Source: Nonomuraea sp. MG754425 | GTDB taxonomy: Bacteria > Actinomycetota > Actinomycetes > Streptosporangiales > Streptosporangiaceae | Direction of reading: 5' to 3' | DNA: 49,534 nucleotides | NCBI RefSeq assembly: GCF_021699195.1 | Contig: NZ_SSXE01000118.1 | Location: 1 to 49,534, forward strand | Shown here: in pieces, positions 7,674 to 15,640 of the stretch | How positions within the stretch are numbered: the stretch's first letter is position 1 | How the letters are laid out: each line of letters opens with the position of its first letter | Position numbers and translations under genes: made by a program | Notes under the pieces: generated by a model | Database searches by the model: none | What the model was told of the DNA's origin: nothing | What the model saw: only the letters and a program-made list of their open reading frames with translations

Positions 7674-9629
7674 TCAGCGCAGCAGTTCGCCGGCGACGGT
7701 CTCGGCGGCGGCGTGGTCCAGCCGGCCGTCGAGCACGGCCGTGACCACCCGCCTCGTCAGCGCGCTCGCCACGACGAGCGGACGATCCCACGCCAGGGCC
7801 TGGCCCACCCCCGGATACTCCTCGACCCGCACGAACCACGGGTCCCCGTCCGCCTGGGCGAAGACGAGCGTCCAGCCCTGGCCCTGGGGCGTGGTGCCCA
7901 CCATGGCCAGCCAGGGAGCCGTGCTGCCGTGCACGGACGCCTCGTCGCCCGGCAGCGTCAGGCGGGCGTGCGAGGTGCCCGGCGCCCGCCAGAAGAAGCC
8001 GCCGTAGCCCGCGCCCGCCCGGCCCTTGGTGGCCGAGCTGTTGATCTCCAGCGGCGCGCCGGTCAGGTTGGTGAGGGTGAAGGCGAAGTCCAGCGCCCAG
8101 CCCCGCGCCAGGGGCCGCGCGGACACCGTCCGCTCCTCGCGCGCCATCAGGCGGCCGTCCGGCCCGAGCCACTCCAGGTGCTCGGCGAAGCCGTCGTCGT
8201 CGAGCCGGGAGAAGGTCACGTGCCGCTGCGTGCCGTGGTCGTCCAGCCAGGTCGGGCCCTGGTCCTTGACGTACGTGCGCCCGCCCCAGAAGTTCGCGCC
8301 GCCGAGGTCGGAGACGGCCACGCCGACCCCCAGGTGGTGCACATGGTCCTCCGGGCGGACCTCGGTGACCTCGACGCCGCCGAGCGTGCGCACCCCGTGC
8401 AGGTAGGGCCGCGGCGCGTCGGTGGCGGGCAGGTCGGGACGCAGCTCGTACGCGGCCACCGGCCGGCCCGACACCATCAGCTCCACCCGCGTCCACGGGA
8501 CGTCGAGCTCGGAGAAGAGCGCCAGCTCCCGCGCGCTGAGCCGGGTCAGCTCCGCCACGCCGGGCAGCACCCGGCCGACGACCTCGCCCGCGGCGTCCCG
8601 CTCCACGATCTGGTACCGCTCGGGGATCGGCACCGGCTCGGGAGCCAGCCTGATCGCGTCCAGCACCTGCGTGAACCGCTCGGTGGCGGCCAGCGGCACC
8701 AGCAGCTCCGCGCCCGTGCGGACGTGGTCGATGAGGTTCTCCAGCAGGTCCGCCCGGTGGTGCACGGTCGTCTTGGCCGAGCCGTCGGGCAGCTCCACCG
8801 TGAGCCGGTCGTGCGTGTACGCCAGCGTGGCCCGGCCCGCGTCGCCGTGCACGACCAGGTAGGCCGCACCGCGCACCACCGCGCCCGGCTCGCGCGCCGG
8901 CGGCGCGGGGGGCGCGCACAGGGTGGCCGCCATCGTGATCGTGAACCCGTCCGCCAGCCGGACGCGCACGCAGGAGGTGTCGTCCGACTCGATCGGATGG
9001 GCGCGGAACAGCTCGGTCTCGATCTCCGCGATCGGGCCGTCGGCCAGCGCCAGCGCGGTCGAGACGGCGTGCGCGAACGGGTTCGTCAGCGCGCCGTCCA
9101 TCACGTCCACGCCGTTCAGGCGGCGCTTGCCCGACCAGGGGGAGCGGGTGAAGTAGTCGGGCGGGCGGTGCCAGGCGCCCCAGCCGCCGATGCCGCGCAC
9201 CCGGCCGAGCCCGCCGTTCGCGATCAGCTCGCGCAGCGCGGGGACGGCCGCCGAGCCGAGCGACTGGAATCCGACCTGGCAGGCCAGCCCGGTCTCCTTC
9301 ACCGCCTGGGCGATCCTGCGGTGCTCCTCGGGGCTGGGCGCGGGCGGCTTCTCCAGCAGCACGTGCGAGCCCGCGCGCAGCGCGGTGACCGCCAGGTCGG
9401 CGTGCGTGTTGATCGGCGTGCAGATGACCGTGATCTCCGCGCCGGTCTTGTTGATCAGCCCGCCCAGGTCGGACGACTGCAGCGGTGCGCCGAAGTCCAC
9501 CTCGACCGGCCGCAGGTCGCAGATCCCGACCAGCTCGACCAGTCCGCGCGCGGCCTGCTCGCGCAGGATGCGCAGGTGGTGGGCGCCGTGGCCGTGGGCC
9601 CCGGCCAGCACGACTTTCACCGGTGCCAT
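7674..9629 (-). CDS. Gfo/Idh/MocA oxidoreductase fused to a DUF6807 (PmoA-like) domain
   Basis: This 651-residue two-domain protein has an N-terminal NAD(P)-dependent oxidoreductase (about 1-345), with Rossmann motif GAHGHG (10-15), the family EKP lysine motif (93-95) and a substrate-binding beta-sheet region. Residues about 370-651 match the DUF6807 family (often annotated methane oxygenase PmoA, which is probably a misnomer), including the histidine cluster HVHHLG (429-434). The domains often occur as neighbouring genes in sugar loci; here they are one chain. ATG 9629 overlaps the preceding stop as TGATG. It is the last gene of a four-gene LacI-associated operon, so oxidation or reduction of a sugar or cyclitol intermediate is likely. 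The role of the C-terminal domain is unknown. The family call rests on pattern recognition, not a search. Confidence 0.85.
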   Translation of the reverse strand: MAPVKVVLAGAHGHGAHHLRILREQAARGLVELVGICDLRPVEVDFGAPLQSSDLGGLINKTGAEITVICTPINTHADLAVTALRAGSHVLLEKPPAPSPEEHRRIAQAVKETGLACQVGFQSLGSAAVPALRELIANGGLGRVRGIGGWGAWHRPPDYFTRSPWSGKRRLNGVDVMDGALTNPFAHAVSTALALADGPIAEIETELFRAHPIESDDTSCVRVRLADGFTITMAATLCAPPAPPAREPGAVVRGAAYLVVHGDAGRATLAYTHDRLTVELPDGSAKTTVHHRADLLENLIDHVRTGAELLVPLAATERFTQVLDAIRLAPEPVPIPERYQIVERDAAGEVVGRVLPGVAELTRLSARELALFSELDVPWTRVELMVSGRPVAAYELRPDLPATDAPRPYLHGVRTLGGVEVTEVRPEDHVHHLGVGVAVSDLGGANFWGGRTYVKDQGPTWLDDHGTQRHVTFSRLDDDGFAEHLEWLGPDGRLMAREERTVSARPLARGWALDFAFTLTNLTGAPLEINSSATKGRAGAGYGGFFWRAPGTSHARLTLPGDEASVHGSTAPWLAMVGTTPQGQGWTLVFAQADGDPWFVRVEEYPGVGQALAWDRPLVVASALTRRVVTAVLDGRLDHAAAETVAGELLR

Positions 9630-10681
9630 CACGACCACCTCAGCCCGAGCCCGGCGTGCCCGCCCGCGCGCAGCACGCCGTCGGAGATCTCCACCGGGTA
9701 CGGCTCCGCCAGCAGCCCGAGCCGGCCGAAGGAGGCGTCCTCCACGTCCTCGGCCATGACCGGCAGCGGCAGGGACAGCGCGAGCTGCCCCGATATCTCG
9801 CTCAGCAGGTGTGGGTAGACCGGCACGTCGTACGCCCTGGCCAGCTCCACGATCCGCAGGAACGGCGTGATGCCGCCGACCCGCACCACGTTCGGCTGCA
9901 CCACGTCGCACGCCCCGGCCGCCAGCAGGTCGCGGAAACCGTAGACGGTGTAGACGTTCTCGCCGACCGCGACCGGCACGTCGATGGAGCGGCGCAGCTC
10001 CACGTGCGCGGCCACGTCGTCGGCGGGCAGCGGCTCCTCGATCCAGTGCAGGTCGAACTCGCGCAGCGCGGCCAGCGCCCGCCGGGCCCGGTGCAGGTCC
10101 CAGCGCTGGTTCGCGTCGATCATCAGCAGCCGGTCGGGGCCGATCACCTCGCGGACCGCGGCCACCCGGGCCACGTCCTCGGCCGGGTCGGGCCGGCCCA
10201 CCTTGATCTTGACGCCCCGGTAACCGGCCGCCACCCACCGTTCGGCCTGGGCGACCAGTTCCTCCAGCGGATAGTGCAGGTTGACGCCGCTGCCGTAGAC
10301 CGGCACCTGCTCGCGCCGCCGGCCCAGCACGTCGGGCAGCGCGTCGCCGCCGCAGCGCAGGTCCCACAGCGCCAGGTCGATCCCGGCCAGCGCGATCGTG
10401 GTGACGCCGCCGGGGCCCGCCTCGCGCAGGTGCCGCCACAGCCGGTCCCACACCACCTCGGGGTGCGCGGGCAGGCCGATCAGCGCCTCGCGCAGGTCGT
10501 GGTCGAGCAGCGCCTTGACGGCGTGCGCGCCGATCTGCGGCGTCCAGGAGAAGCCCGTGCCGGTGCGCCCGTCCTTCAGCGTGACGGACGTGACGATCAC
10601 GTGGTTGTGCGGCACGTCCACGCCCCACGGGCGGGGCAGCGGCGCGCTGCGCAGCTCCGTGCGCAGGTCCGCGATCGTCAT
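9629..10681 (-). CDS. Enolase-superfamily acid-sugar dehydratase (mandelate racemase-like)
   Basis: This 350-residue protein has the (beta/alpha)7-beta barrel signature of the mandelate racemase/muconate-lactonising group. The KxK base motif is at Lys158/Lys160, metal ligands are Asp189 (MIDAN), Glu215 (WIEEP) and Glu241 (GEN), and Asp259/His291 could form the His-Asp dyad of the mandelate racemase subgroup. These enzymes commonly dehydrate aldonic or aldaric acids. Its start overlaps the KDG-dehydratase-like gene stop as ATGA, which fits a pathway in which it makes the 4-deoxy-keto acid used by that enzyme. Exact substrate (glucarate, galactarate, fuconate or other) is not readable. Confidence 0.9.
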   Translation of the reverse strand: MTIADLRTELRSAPLPRPWGVDVPHNHVIVTSVTLKDGRTGTGFSWTPQIGAHAVKALLDHDLREALIGLPAHPEVVWDRLWRHLREAGPGGVTTIALAGIDLALWDLRCGGDALPDVLGRRREQVPVYGSGVNLHYPLEELVAQAERWVAAGYRGVKIKVGRPDPAEDVARVAAVREVIGPDRLLMIDANQRWDLHRARRALAALREFDLHWIEEPLPADDVAAHVELRRSIDVPVAVGENVYTVYGFRDLLAAGACDVVQPNVVRVGGITPFLRIVELARAYDVPVYPHLLSEISGQLALSLPLPVMAEDVEDASFGRLGLLAEPYPVEISDGVLRAGGHAGLGLRWS

Positions 10682-11550
10682 GACGCGACCTGTCCCAGAC
10701 CGGTCTTGATCAGCGCCTCCAGCTCGGCGAGGTGCTCGTCGGCCACCTCGACCAGCGGCGGGCGGACCGTGCCCACGTCCAGGCCGCGCAGCCGCACACC
10801 GGCCTTGACCAGGGAGACCGCGTAACCCGGCACCTTGCCGCGCAGCCGGACGAGCGGGGCGTAGAACTCGGTCAGCAGCCGCTCGTCACCGTTGAGGTAG
10901 GCCAGGGCGATCTCGGGAGCGAACGCGAAAACCGCGCTTGAGTACAGCTCCACGCCGATGCCCCGGTAGGCGGGCATGGTCAGCTCGGCCGTGGGCAGCC
11001 CGTTGAAGAACAGGAAGTCCGGGTACTTCTCGCGCACCGCCAGCACCGTGCGCTGCATGCGGTCGATGTCGCCGACGCCGTCCTTGAGCCCGATCACCCC
11101 GGGGACGCCGGCCAGCTCCACCACGGCGTCCGGTTCGAGCACGACCGAGCCGCGCTGGTAGACGATCACCGGCAGCACCTCGGCGACCGCCCGCACGTAC
11201 GCCGTGAAACCGTGCCCGGGCCCCTGGGCCAGGTACGGCGGCATCAGCAGCAGCCCGTCCGCGCCCGCCTCCCGCGCGGCCCGCGCCTGGTTCAGCGCCG
11301 CGCCGAGCGGCCCGCCCGCGCCCGCGAGCACCGGTACCCGGCCGGCCACGACCTCGGCCGCGACCCGCGTCGCCCGCGCGTGCTCGGACTCCGACAGCGC
11401 CGAGAACTCGCCCGTGCCGCACGCCACGAAGACGCCTCCCGGCCCGTGCTCCATGCCCTGGCGCACGTGCTCGGCCAGCACCCCCTCGGCGAGTTCGCCG
11501 GCGGCGTCGAAGGGGGTCACGGGGAAGAACAGCACACCGCTGAGATTCAT
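10678..11550 (-). CDS. Dihydrodipicolinate synthase-family protein, 5-dehydro-4-deoxyglucarate dehydratase type
   Basis: This 290-residue DapA-fold enzyme shows GTGEF (45-49), catalytic Tyr131 in VYQRGS and Schiff-base Lys156 in GLKDG. GTGEFSALS and VYQRGS are the wording found in 5-dehydro-4-deoxyglucarate dehydratase (KdgD), which decarboxylates and dehydrates that compound to 2-oxoglutarate semialdehyde, rather than in true DapA. It starts with an ATGA overlap after the epimerase and is followed by the enolase-superfamily dehydratase, the gene pair expected for aldarate catabolism. No 2-oxoglutarate semialdehyde dehydrogenase gene is seen nearby, so the final step would have to be encoded elsewhere. 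Confidence 0.85.
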   Translation of the reverse strand: MNLSGVLFFPVTPFDAAGELAEGVLAEHVRQGMEHGPGGVFVACGTGEFSALSESEHARATRVAAEVVAGRVPVLAGAGGPLGAALNQARAAREAGADGLLLMPPYLAQGPGHGFTAYVRAVAEVLPVIVYQRGSVVLEPDAVVELAGVPGVIGLKDGVGDIDRMQRTVLAVREKYPDFLFFNGLPTAELTMPAYRGIGVELYSSAVFAFAPEIALAYLNGDERLLTEFYAPLVRLRGKVPGYAVSLVKAGVRLRGLDVGTVRPPLVEVADEHLAELEALIKTGLGQVAS

Positions 11551-12440
11551 TCGGTTTCATCCTTGAGTTCGGTACGCCAGCTTCGCTTGGGCTGCCAGCC
11601 GAGCAGGCGCTTCGCCTTGGCGGTCGAGAAGGCGGGGGTGGTGCCGGTGAGCCCGGAGGCCAGCGCCTCGGTGCCGGGCACGACCTGGGGGAGCAGGTCG
11701 GCCAGCGGCTTTCTGGCCAGCGCGTCGGCCGCGCTCGCGAAGAAGACCTCGCCGGTCGGCAGGCCGGGCAGCGCCTCGGCGAGCACGGTGATCATCTCCG
11801 CGGCGTCGCGCGAGTCGATGTAGTTGAACAGCGACACCCCGCCCAGCTCGGGCCGGTCGAGCCGTTCGCGCACGGTGTGGCCGGACTGCGTGGGCGCGCC
11901 GGCCCACTCCTCCGGCGGGATCACGAAGCACGGCCGCACGGCCGCCATCTTCGTGGCGCCCGCCACCGCGTGCGCCTTCATCGTCTCCTCGGCCGTGACC
12001 TTGGACAGGTTGTAGGCGTTCCACGGGCGCACGGGGTGCGCCTCGTCGATCGGCAGGTACGACGGCCTCCAGCCGCCGGGCGCGCCGTACCCCATGACGG
12101 TGGGGCTGCTGGCCACCACCACGCCCGCCACGCCCATGGCCACCGAAGCCGCGCACACGTTGTACGCGAGCTGCGTGTTGACCTTGAAGATCACCGATTC
12201 CGGCAGGCTGAACGGCGTCGCGATCGCGGCCAGGTGGATCACCGACTCGGGCCTGAATCTGGCCAGGACGTCGAACGTCTCGCCCGTGTCGGTGAGGTCG
12301 GCCGGCAACGTGACGGCCGCCTCCGCCGGGGTTCCTGGCGCGCGGTCGACGCCGATGACCTCGTGCCCGGCCGCCGCGAGCGTGCTGACCACGCTGCGGC
12401 CGAGGCGTCCTGCGCTTCCGGTGACGAGGACTCTGCTCAC
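11547..12440 (-). CDS. NAD-dependent epimerase/dehydratase family protein (extended SDR)
   Basis: This 297-residue protein has Rossmann motif GSAGRLG (8-14) and catalytic Tyr143/Lys147 (YNLSK). GTG 12440 is chosen for the AAGGAG 9 nt upstream and because the beta-strand VLVTG follows directly. It leads the four-gene operon, immediately downstream of a LacI-type box (12462-12475). In this setting a uronate dehydrogenase-like role (uronic acid to aldaric acid lactone) would link naturally to the dehydratase and KdgD-like genes, but many extended SDRs in sugar clusters are epimerases, so this is inference only. Confidence 0.88.
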   Translation of the reverse strand: MSRVLVTGSAGRLGRSVVSTLAAAGHEVIGVDRAPGTPAEAAVTLPADLTDTGETFDVLARFRPESVIHLAAIATPFSLPESVIFKVNTQLAYNVCAASVAMGVAGVVVASSPTVMGYGAPGGWRPSYLPIDEAHPVRPWNAYNLSKVTAEETMKAHAVAGATKMAAVRPCFVIPPEEWAGAPTQSGHTVRERLDRPELGGVSLFNYIDSRDAAEMITVLAEALPGLPTGEVFFASAADALARKPLADLLPQVVPGTEALASGLTGTTPAFSTAKAKRLLGWQPKRSWRTELKDETE

Positions 12441-12461
12441 CGTGTGAGACTCCTTCAAGAC

Positions 12462-12475
12462 TGCAAACAGTTGCA
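12462..12475. promoter_or_regulatory. LacI-type box upstream of the catabolic operon
   Basis: TGCAAACAGTTGCA is a near-palindrome with TGCAA/TTGCA ends, 22 nt upstream of the epimerase GTG and between it and lacI. Related boxes occur at 12604, 13596 and 13706. Confidence 0.72.
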
Positions 12476-12574
12476 CTAAACCTTCAGGTCCGGAAGGGTG
12501 AGGCGTCAAGAGGTGATTTCGTAACCGCCCGTCTAGCTGGGGGTTCCTAGGGACTTCTGAATCGCGACGATGCG

Positions 12575-12586
12575 GCAAGCGCTTTC
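12575..12586. promoter_or_regulatory. Second-type LacI-family box (AAGCGCTT core)
   Basis: GCAAGCGCTTTC has a perfect AAGCGCTT core. A similar GAAAGCGCTATC is at 13742-13753. This core differs from the TGCAA-TTGCA boxes, so a second LacI-family protein may bind here. Confidence 0.55.
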
Positions 12587-12603
12587 ATCGTACTCGCGGG
12601 TTC

Positions 12604-12624
12604 TGCAAGCGGTTGCGTTAGGGT
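12604..12624 (+). promoter_or_regulatory. lacI promoter with overlapping operator
   Basis: The box TGCAAGCGGTTGCG (12604-12617) directly precedes a TAGGGT -10-like hexamer (12619-12624), 8 nt before the lacI GTG. This suggests autoregulation and a leaderless lacI transcript. Confidence 0.62.
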
Positions 12625-12632
12625 GAGCGACT

Positions 12633-13586
12633 GTGACAGTGACGATTCGTGATGTGGCGAGGGCCTCCGGCGTCCATGTGTCGACGGTGTCCCGGACGTT
12701 CTCCGCGCCGCACATGGTGAACGCCGCCACCCGCACCAGGGTGCTGACGGTCGCCGAGGAGCTGGGATACCGGCCCAACCGGGCGGCCAGGGCGCTCACG
12801 ACCGGGCGTACCCACAATCTCGGCCTGATCGTGGCCGACATCGCCAACCCGTTCTTCCCGCCGCTGATCAAGGCGGCGCACTCGGCGGCCAGGCAGCGTG
12901 ACTACCACCTGTTCGTGGCCGACACCGACGAGGAGCCGGCCGCCGAGGAGGAGCTGGTGCAGGCGTTCTCCAAGCAGGTGGACGGCGTGGTGCTGTGCAG
13001 CCCGCGCTCGTCCAACAAGGCGCTCGAACGGTTGGCCGAGCGGGTGCCGTTCGTGGTGATCAACCGGCGGCTGCGCGGCGCGGCGACCGTGCTGATGGAC
13101 GTCGGGCACGGCGCCAGGCTGGCGGTCGAGCACCTGGCCGGGCTGGGCCACACGCGGGTGGCGCTGGTGTCGGGCCCCGCCGGGTCGTGGACCAGCGCGG
13201 AGATCCGGACGGCCGCCGAGCAGGTGCCGGGCGTCGAGCTCCTCGTCATCGGCCCGAACGCGCCCACCGAGCGCGGCGGGTTCGCGGCGGCGGCCAAGGT
13301 GCGCGACTCCGGGGTGACCGGCGTGCTGGCCTACAACGACCTGGTGGCCATCGGGCTGATCGAGGGGCTGGGCGATCTCGGGCTGAGCGTGCCGGAGGAC
13401 ATGAGCGTGGTCGGCATCGACGACATCGTCCCCGGGCGGCTGAACCGGCCGAAGCTCACCACCGTGGCGATGCCGACGGCCGCGGCCGGGCGGCTCGCGG
13501 TCGATCTGCTCATCCAGGAGGTGACGGCGACGACGTCGCTGGAGACGCGCCTGGTCGTCAGGGACTCCACGGCGCCTCCGCGCTAG
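12633..13586 (+). CDS. LacI family transcriptional regulator
   Basis: This 317-residue repressor has the classic LacI N-terminal HTH (TIRDVARASGVHVSTVSR, residues 4-21), the minor-groove hinge helix (NRAARALTTGRT) and a periplasmic-binding-protein-like sensor domain with a VVGIDD motif. GTG 12633 has no Shine-Dalgarno but a TAGGGT hexamer 8 nt upstream, so a leaderless mRNA is likely; GTG 12639 is an alternative. It sits between the divergent catabolic operon and the co-directional transporter operon, with TGCAA-TTGCA boxes on both sides, and is therefore the probable repressor of both. The ligand is probably the imported sugar or a derivative. Confidence 0.95.
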   Translation: MTVTIRDVARASGVHVSTVSRTFSAPHMVNAATRTRVLTVAEELGYRPNRAARALTTGRTHNLGLIVADIANPFFPPLIKAAHSAARQRDYHLFVADTDEEPAAEEELVQAFSKQVDGVVLCSPRSSNKALERLAERVPFVVINRRLRGAATVLMDVGHGARLAVEHLAGLGHTRVALVSGPAGSWTSAEIRTAAEQVPGVELLVIGPNAPTERGGFAAAAKVRDSGVTGVLAYNDLVAIGLIEGLGDLGLSVPEDMSVVGIDDIVPGRLNRPKLTTVAMPTAAAGRLAVDLLIQEVTATTSLETRLVVRDSTAPPR

Positions 13587-13595
13587 CTCCACTTC

Positions 13596-13609
13596 TGCAA
13601 ACGGTTGTA
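13596..13609. promoter_or_regulatory. LacI-type box downstream of lacI
   Basis: TGCAAACGGTTGTA matches the TGCAA-N4-TTGCA pattern and lies 10 nt after the lacI stop, about 185 nt upstream of the first permease gene. Confidence 0.68.
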
Positions 13610-13705
13610 CTAAATCGGATCGTAACTCATCAGACTTATTGAGCGAGCAAGCGTGCTACCTGCGGAAACGTCGTGCCGATATATCGGTAACGGCTATGTA
13701 ACGTC

Positions 13706-13753
13706 TGCAAAGGGTTGACGTAACTTTCCTGCCAGCTATAGGAAAGCGCTATC
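13706..13753 (+). promoter_or_regulatory. Transporter operon promoter with two LacI-type boxes
   Basis: TTGACG (13715-13720) and TATAGG (13737-13742) are 16 nt apart. Box TGCAAAGGGTTGAC (13706-13719) overlaps the -35 and box GAAAGCGCTATC (13742-13753) covers the expected start point. Both placements predict repression of the sugar importer. Confidence 0.7.
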
Positions 13754-13780
13754 CATTCACTTCTCGCCGGAAGGTCCGTG

Positions 13781-14746
13781 ATGACTGAAGTTTCGGTGGC
13801 GGTGAAGCCTGGGCGCGCGGTGCAGGAACCCGCCCGTCGCGGGCGTACCCGCTCCACGAAACGGTCCCGCCGCGAGGCACGCGCGGCGTACCTCTTCCTG
13901 GCGCCCTGGTTCGTCGGCCTGCTGGTCATCACGATCGGCCCGATCTTCGCATCCCTCTACCTGTCGTTCACCGACTACAGCCTCCTGGAGGAGGCCAAGT
14001 GGATCGGGTTCGACAACTACGTGAAGATGTTCACGGAGGACCCGAGGTTCGTGGCCTCGCTGAAGGTGACCACGATCTACGTGATCGTCTCGGTCCCGCT
14101 GCAACTGGCCTTCGCCCTGGCGCTGGCCCTCGTGCTCGACCGCGGGCTGCGCGGCCTGCCGCTCTACCGCTCGATCTTCTACCTGCCCTCGCTCCTGGGC
14201 GGCAGCGTGGCGATCGCCATCCTGTGGCGCAAGGTCTTCGGCGCCGAGGGCCTGGTCAACTCGGTGCTGGCGGTGTTCGGCATCCAGGGCCAGGGCTGGG
14301 TCGGGCATCCGGACTACGCGCTCGGCACGCTGATCCTGCTGCACGTCTGGACGTTCGGCGCTCCGATGATCATCTTCCTGGCCGGGCTCCGTCAGATCCC
14401 CAGCAGCTACTACGAGGCCGCCGCGGTGGACGGCGCCGGGCTGCTGCGGCAGTTCAAGTCGATCACGCTGCCGCTGCTGACGCCGATCATCTTCTTCAAC
14501 CTCGTGCTGGAGCTCATCAAGTCGTTCCAGTCGTTCACGCAGTCCTTCATCGTGAGTGGTGGCAAGGGCGGACCCGCGGACTCCACCCTCTTCTACACGC
14601 TCTACCTCTACCTGCAGGGGTTCAAGAACTACGACATGGGCTACGCCGCCGCGATGGCGTGGGTCCTGCTGCTGATCATCGCCGGGCTCACCGGGGTGAA
14701 CTTCCTCGCTTCCAAGTATTGGGTCTTCTATGGCGACACCAAGTAG
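13781..14746 (+). CDS. Carbohydrate ABC transporter permease (MalF/UgpA-like)
   Basis: This 321-residue inner-membrane protein has an Arg-rich N-terminus, six main hydrophobic segments and the cytoplasmic EAA motif (YEAAAVDGAG) of CUT1 sugar importers. ATG 13781 is preferred over the adjacent GTG 13778 because GGAAGG ends 6 nt before the ATG. It is the first gene after the LacI-regulated promoter. No ATPase gene is in this operon, so it presumably uses a shared MsiK-like ATPase encoded elsewhere, as is common for CUT1 systems of actinomycetes. Confidence 0.93.
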   Translation: MTEVSVAVKPGRAVQEPARRGRTRSTKRSRREARAAYLFLAPWFVGLLVITIGPIFASLYLSFTDYSLLEEAKWIGFDNYVKMFTEDPRFVASLKVTTIYVIVSVPLQLAFALALALVLDRGLRGLPLYRSIFYLPSLLGGSVAIAILWRKVFGAEGLVNSVLAVFGIQGQGWVGHPDYALGTLILLHVWTFGAPMIIFLAGLRQIPSSYYEAAAVDGAGLLRQFKSITLPLLTPIIFFNLVLELIKSFQSFTQSFIVSGGKGGPADSTLFYTLYLYLQGFKNYDMGYAAAMAWVLLLIIAGLTGVNFLASKYWVFYGDTK

Positions 14747-15596
14747 GCCGATCCCGGTGCTGTTCCGCCCGCTCAAGGGCGGGCCGGTGGTCAGGCACAT
14801 CCTGCTGATCGGCTTCGGGCTGGTCATGCTCTATCCGTTGCTCTGGATGATCTCGAGCTCGCTCAAGCCGGAGGAGCTCATCTTCCGCGAGCCGGGCCTG
14901 TGGCCGAGCGAGATCACCTTCGAGAACTACTCCGAGGGCTGGTTCGCGCTCAAGCACCCCTTCGGCTACTACCTGTGGAACTCCGCGGTGATCACCGGCC
15001 TGTCGGTGGTGGCGAACCTGGTGGCCTGCTCGCTGGCGGCCTACGCCTTCGCCCGGCTGAACTTCCCGCTGAAGGCGTTCTGGTTCGCGATCATGCTGGG
15101 CACGATCATGTTGCCGCACCACGTCACGATCGTGCCGCAGTACATCATGTTCTCCGAGCTCGGCATGATCAACACGATCTGGCCGCTGGTCATGCCGAAG
15201 GTGCTGGCCACCGACGCGTTCTTCATCTTCCTGATGGTGCAGTTCATCCGCACGCTGCCCCGCGAGCTGGACGAGGCGGCGGAGATCGACGGGGCCGGCT
15301 ACTGGCGGATCTTCATCAGGGTCGTCATGCCGCTGTGCATGCCGGCGCTGGCCACGACCGCGATCTTCACCTTCATCTGGACGTGGAACGACTTCCTCAG
15401 CCAGTTGCTCTATCTCAACAACCCCGACAATTTCACCGTACCTGTAGCCTTGCGCACCTTCCTGGACGCCAGCAGCGACTCGTCGTGGGGCCCGATGTTC
15501 GCCATGTCGATCATCGCGCTCGGCCCGATCTTCGGGTTCTTCCTGGCCGGACAGAAGTACCTGATCCGTGGTGTCGCCACCACGGGCCTGAAGTGA
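14730..15596 (+). CDS. Carbohydrate ABC transporter permease (MalG/UgpE-like)
   Basis: This 288-residue membrane protein is the second CUT1 permease, with the MalG-type opening (MLYPLLWMISSSLKP) and EAA loop ELDEAAEIDGAG. It overlaps the first permease by 17 nt, indicating translational coupling, and precedes the binding protein by 44 nt. Substrate is expected to be an oligosaccharide or glycoside. Confidence 0.93.
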   Translation: MATPSRPIPVLFRPLKGGPVVRHILLIGFGLVMLYPLLWMISSSLKPEELIFREPGLWPSEITFENYSEGWFALKHPFGYYLWNSAVITGLSVVANLVACSLAAYAFARLNFPLKAFWFAIMLGTIMLPHHVTIVPQYIMFSELGMINTIWPLVMPKVLATDAFFIFLMVQFIRTLPRELDEAAEIDGAGYWRIFIRVVMPLCMPALATTAIFTFIWTWNDFLSQLLYLNNPDNFTVPVALRTFLDASSDSSWGPMFAMSIIALGPIFGFFLAGQKYLIRGVATTGLK

Positions 15597-15640
15597 TTCC
15601 TCCCACCCCCCAACAGTGAACACCCATAGGAGGTAGAGCC

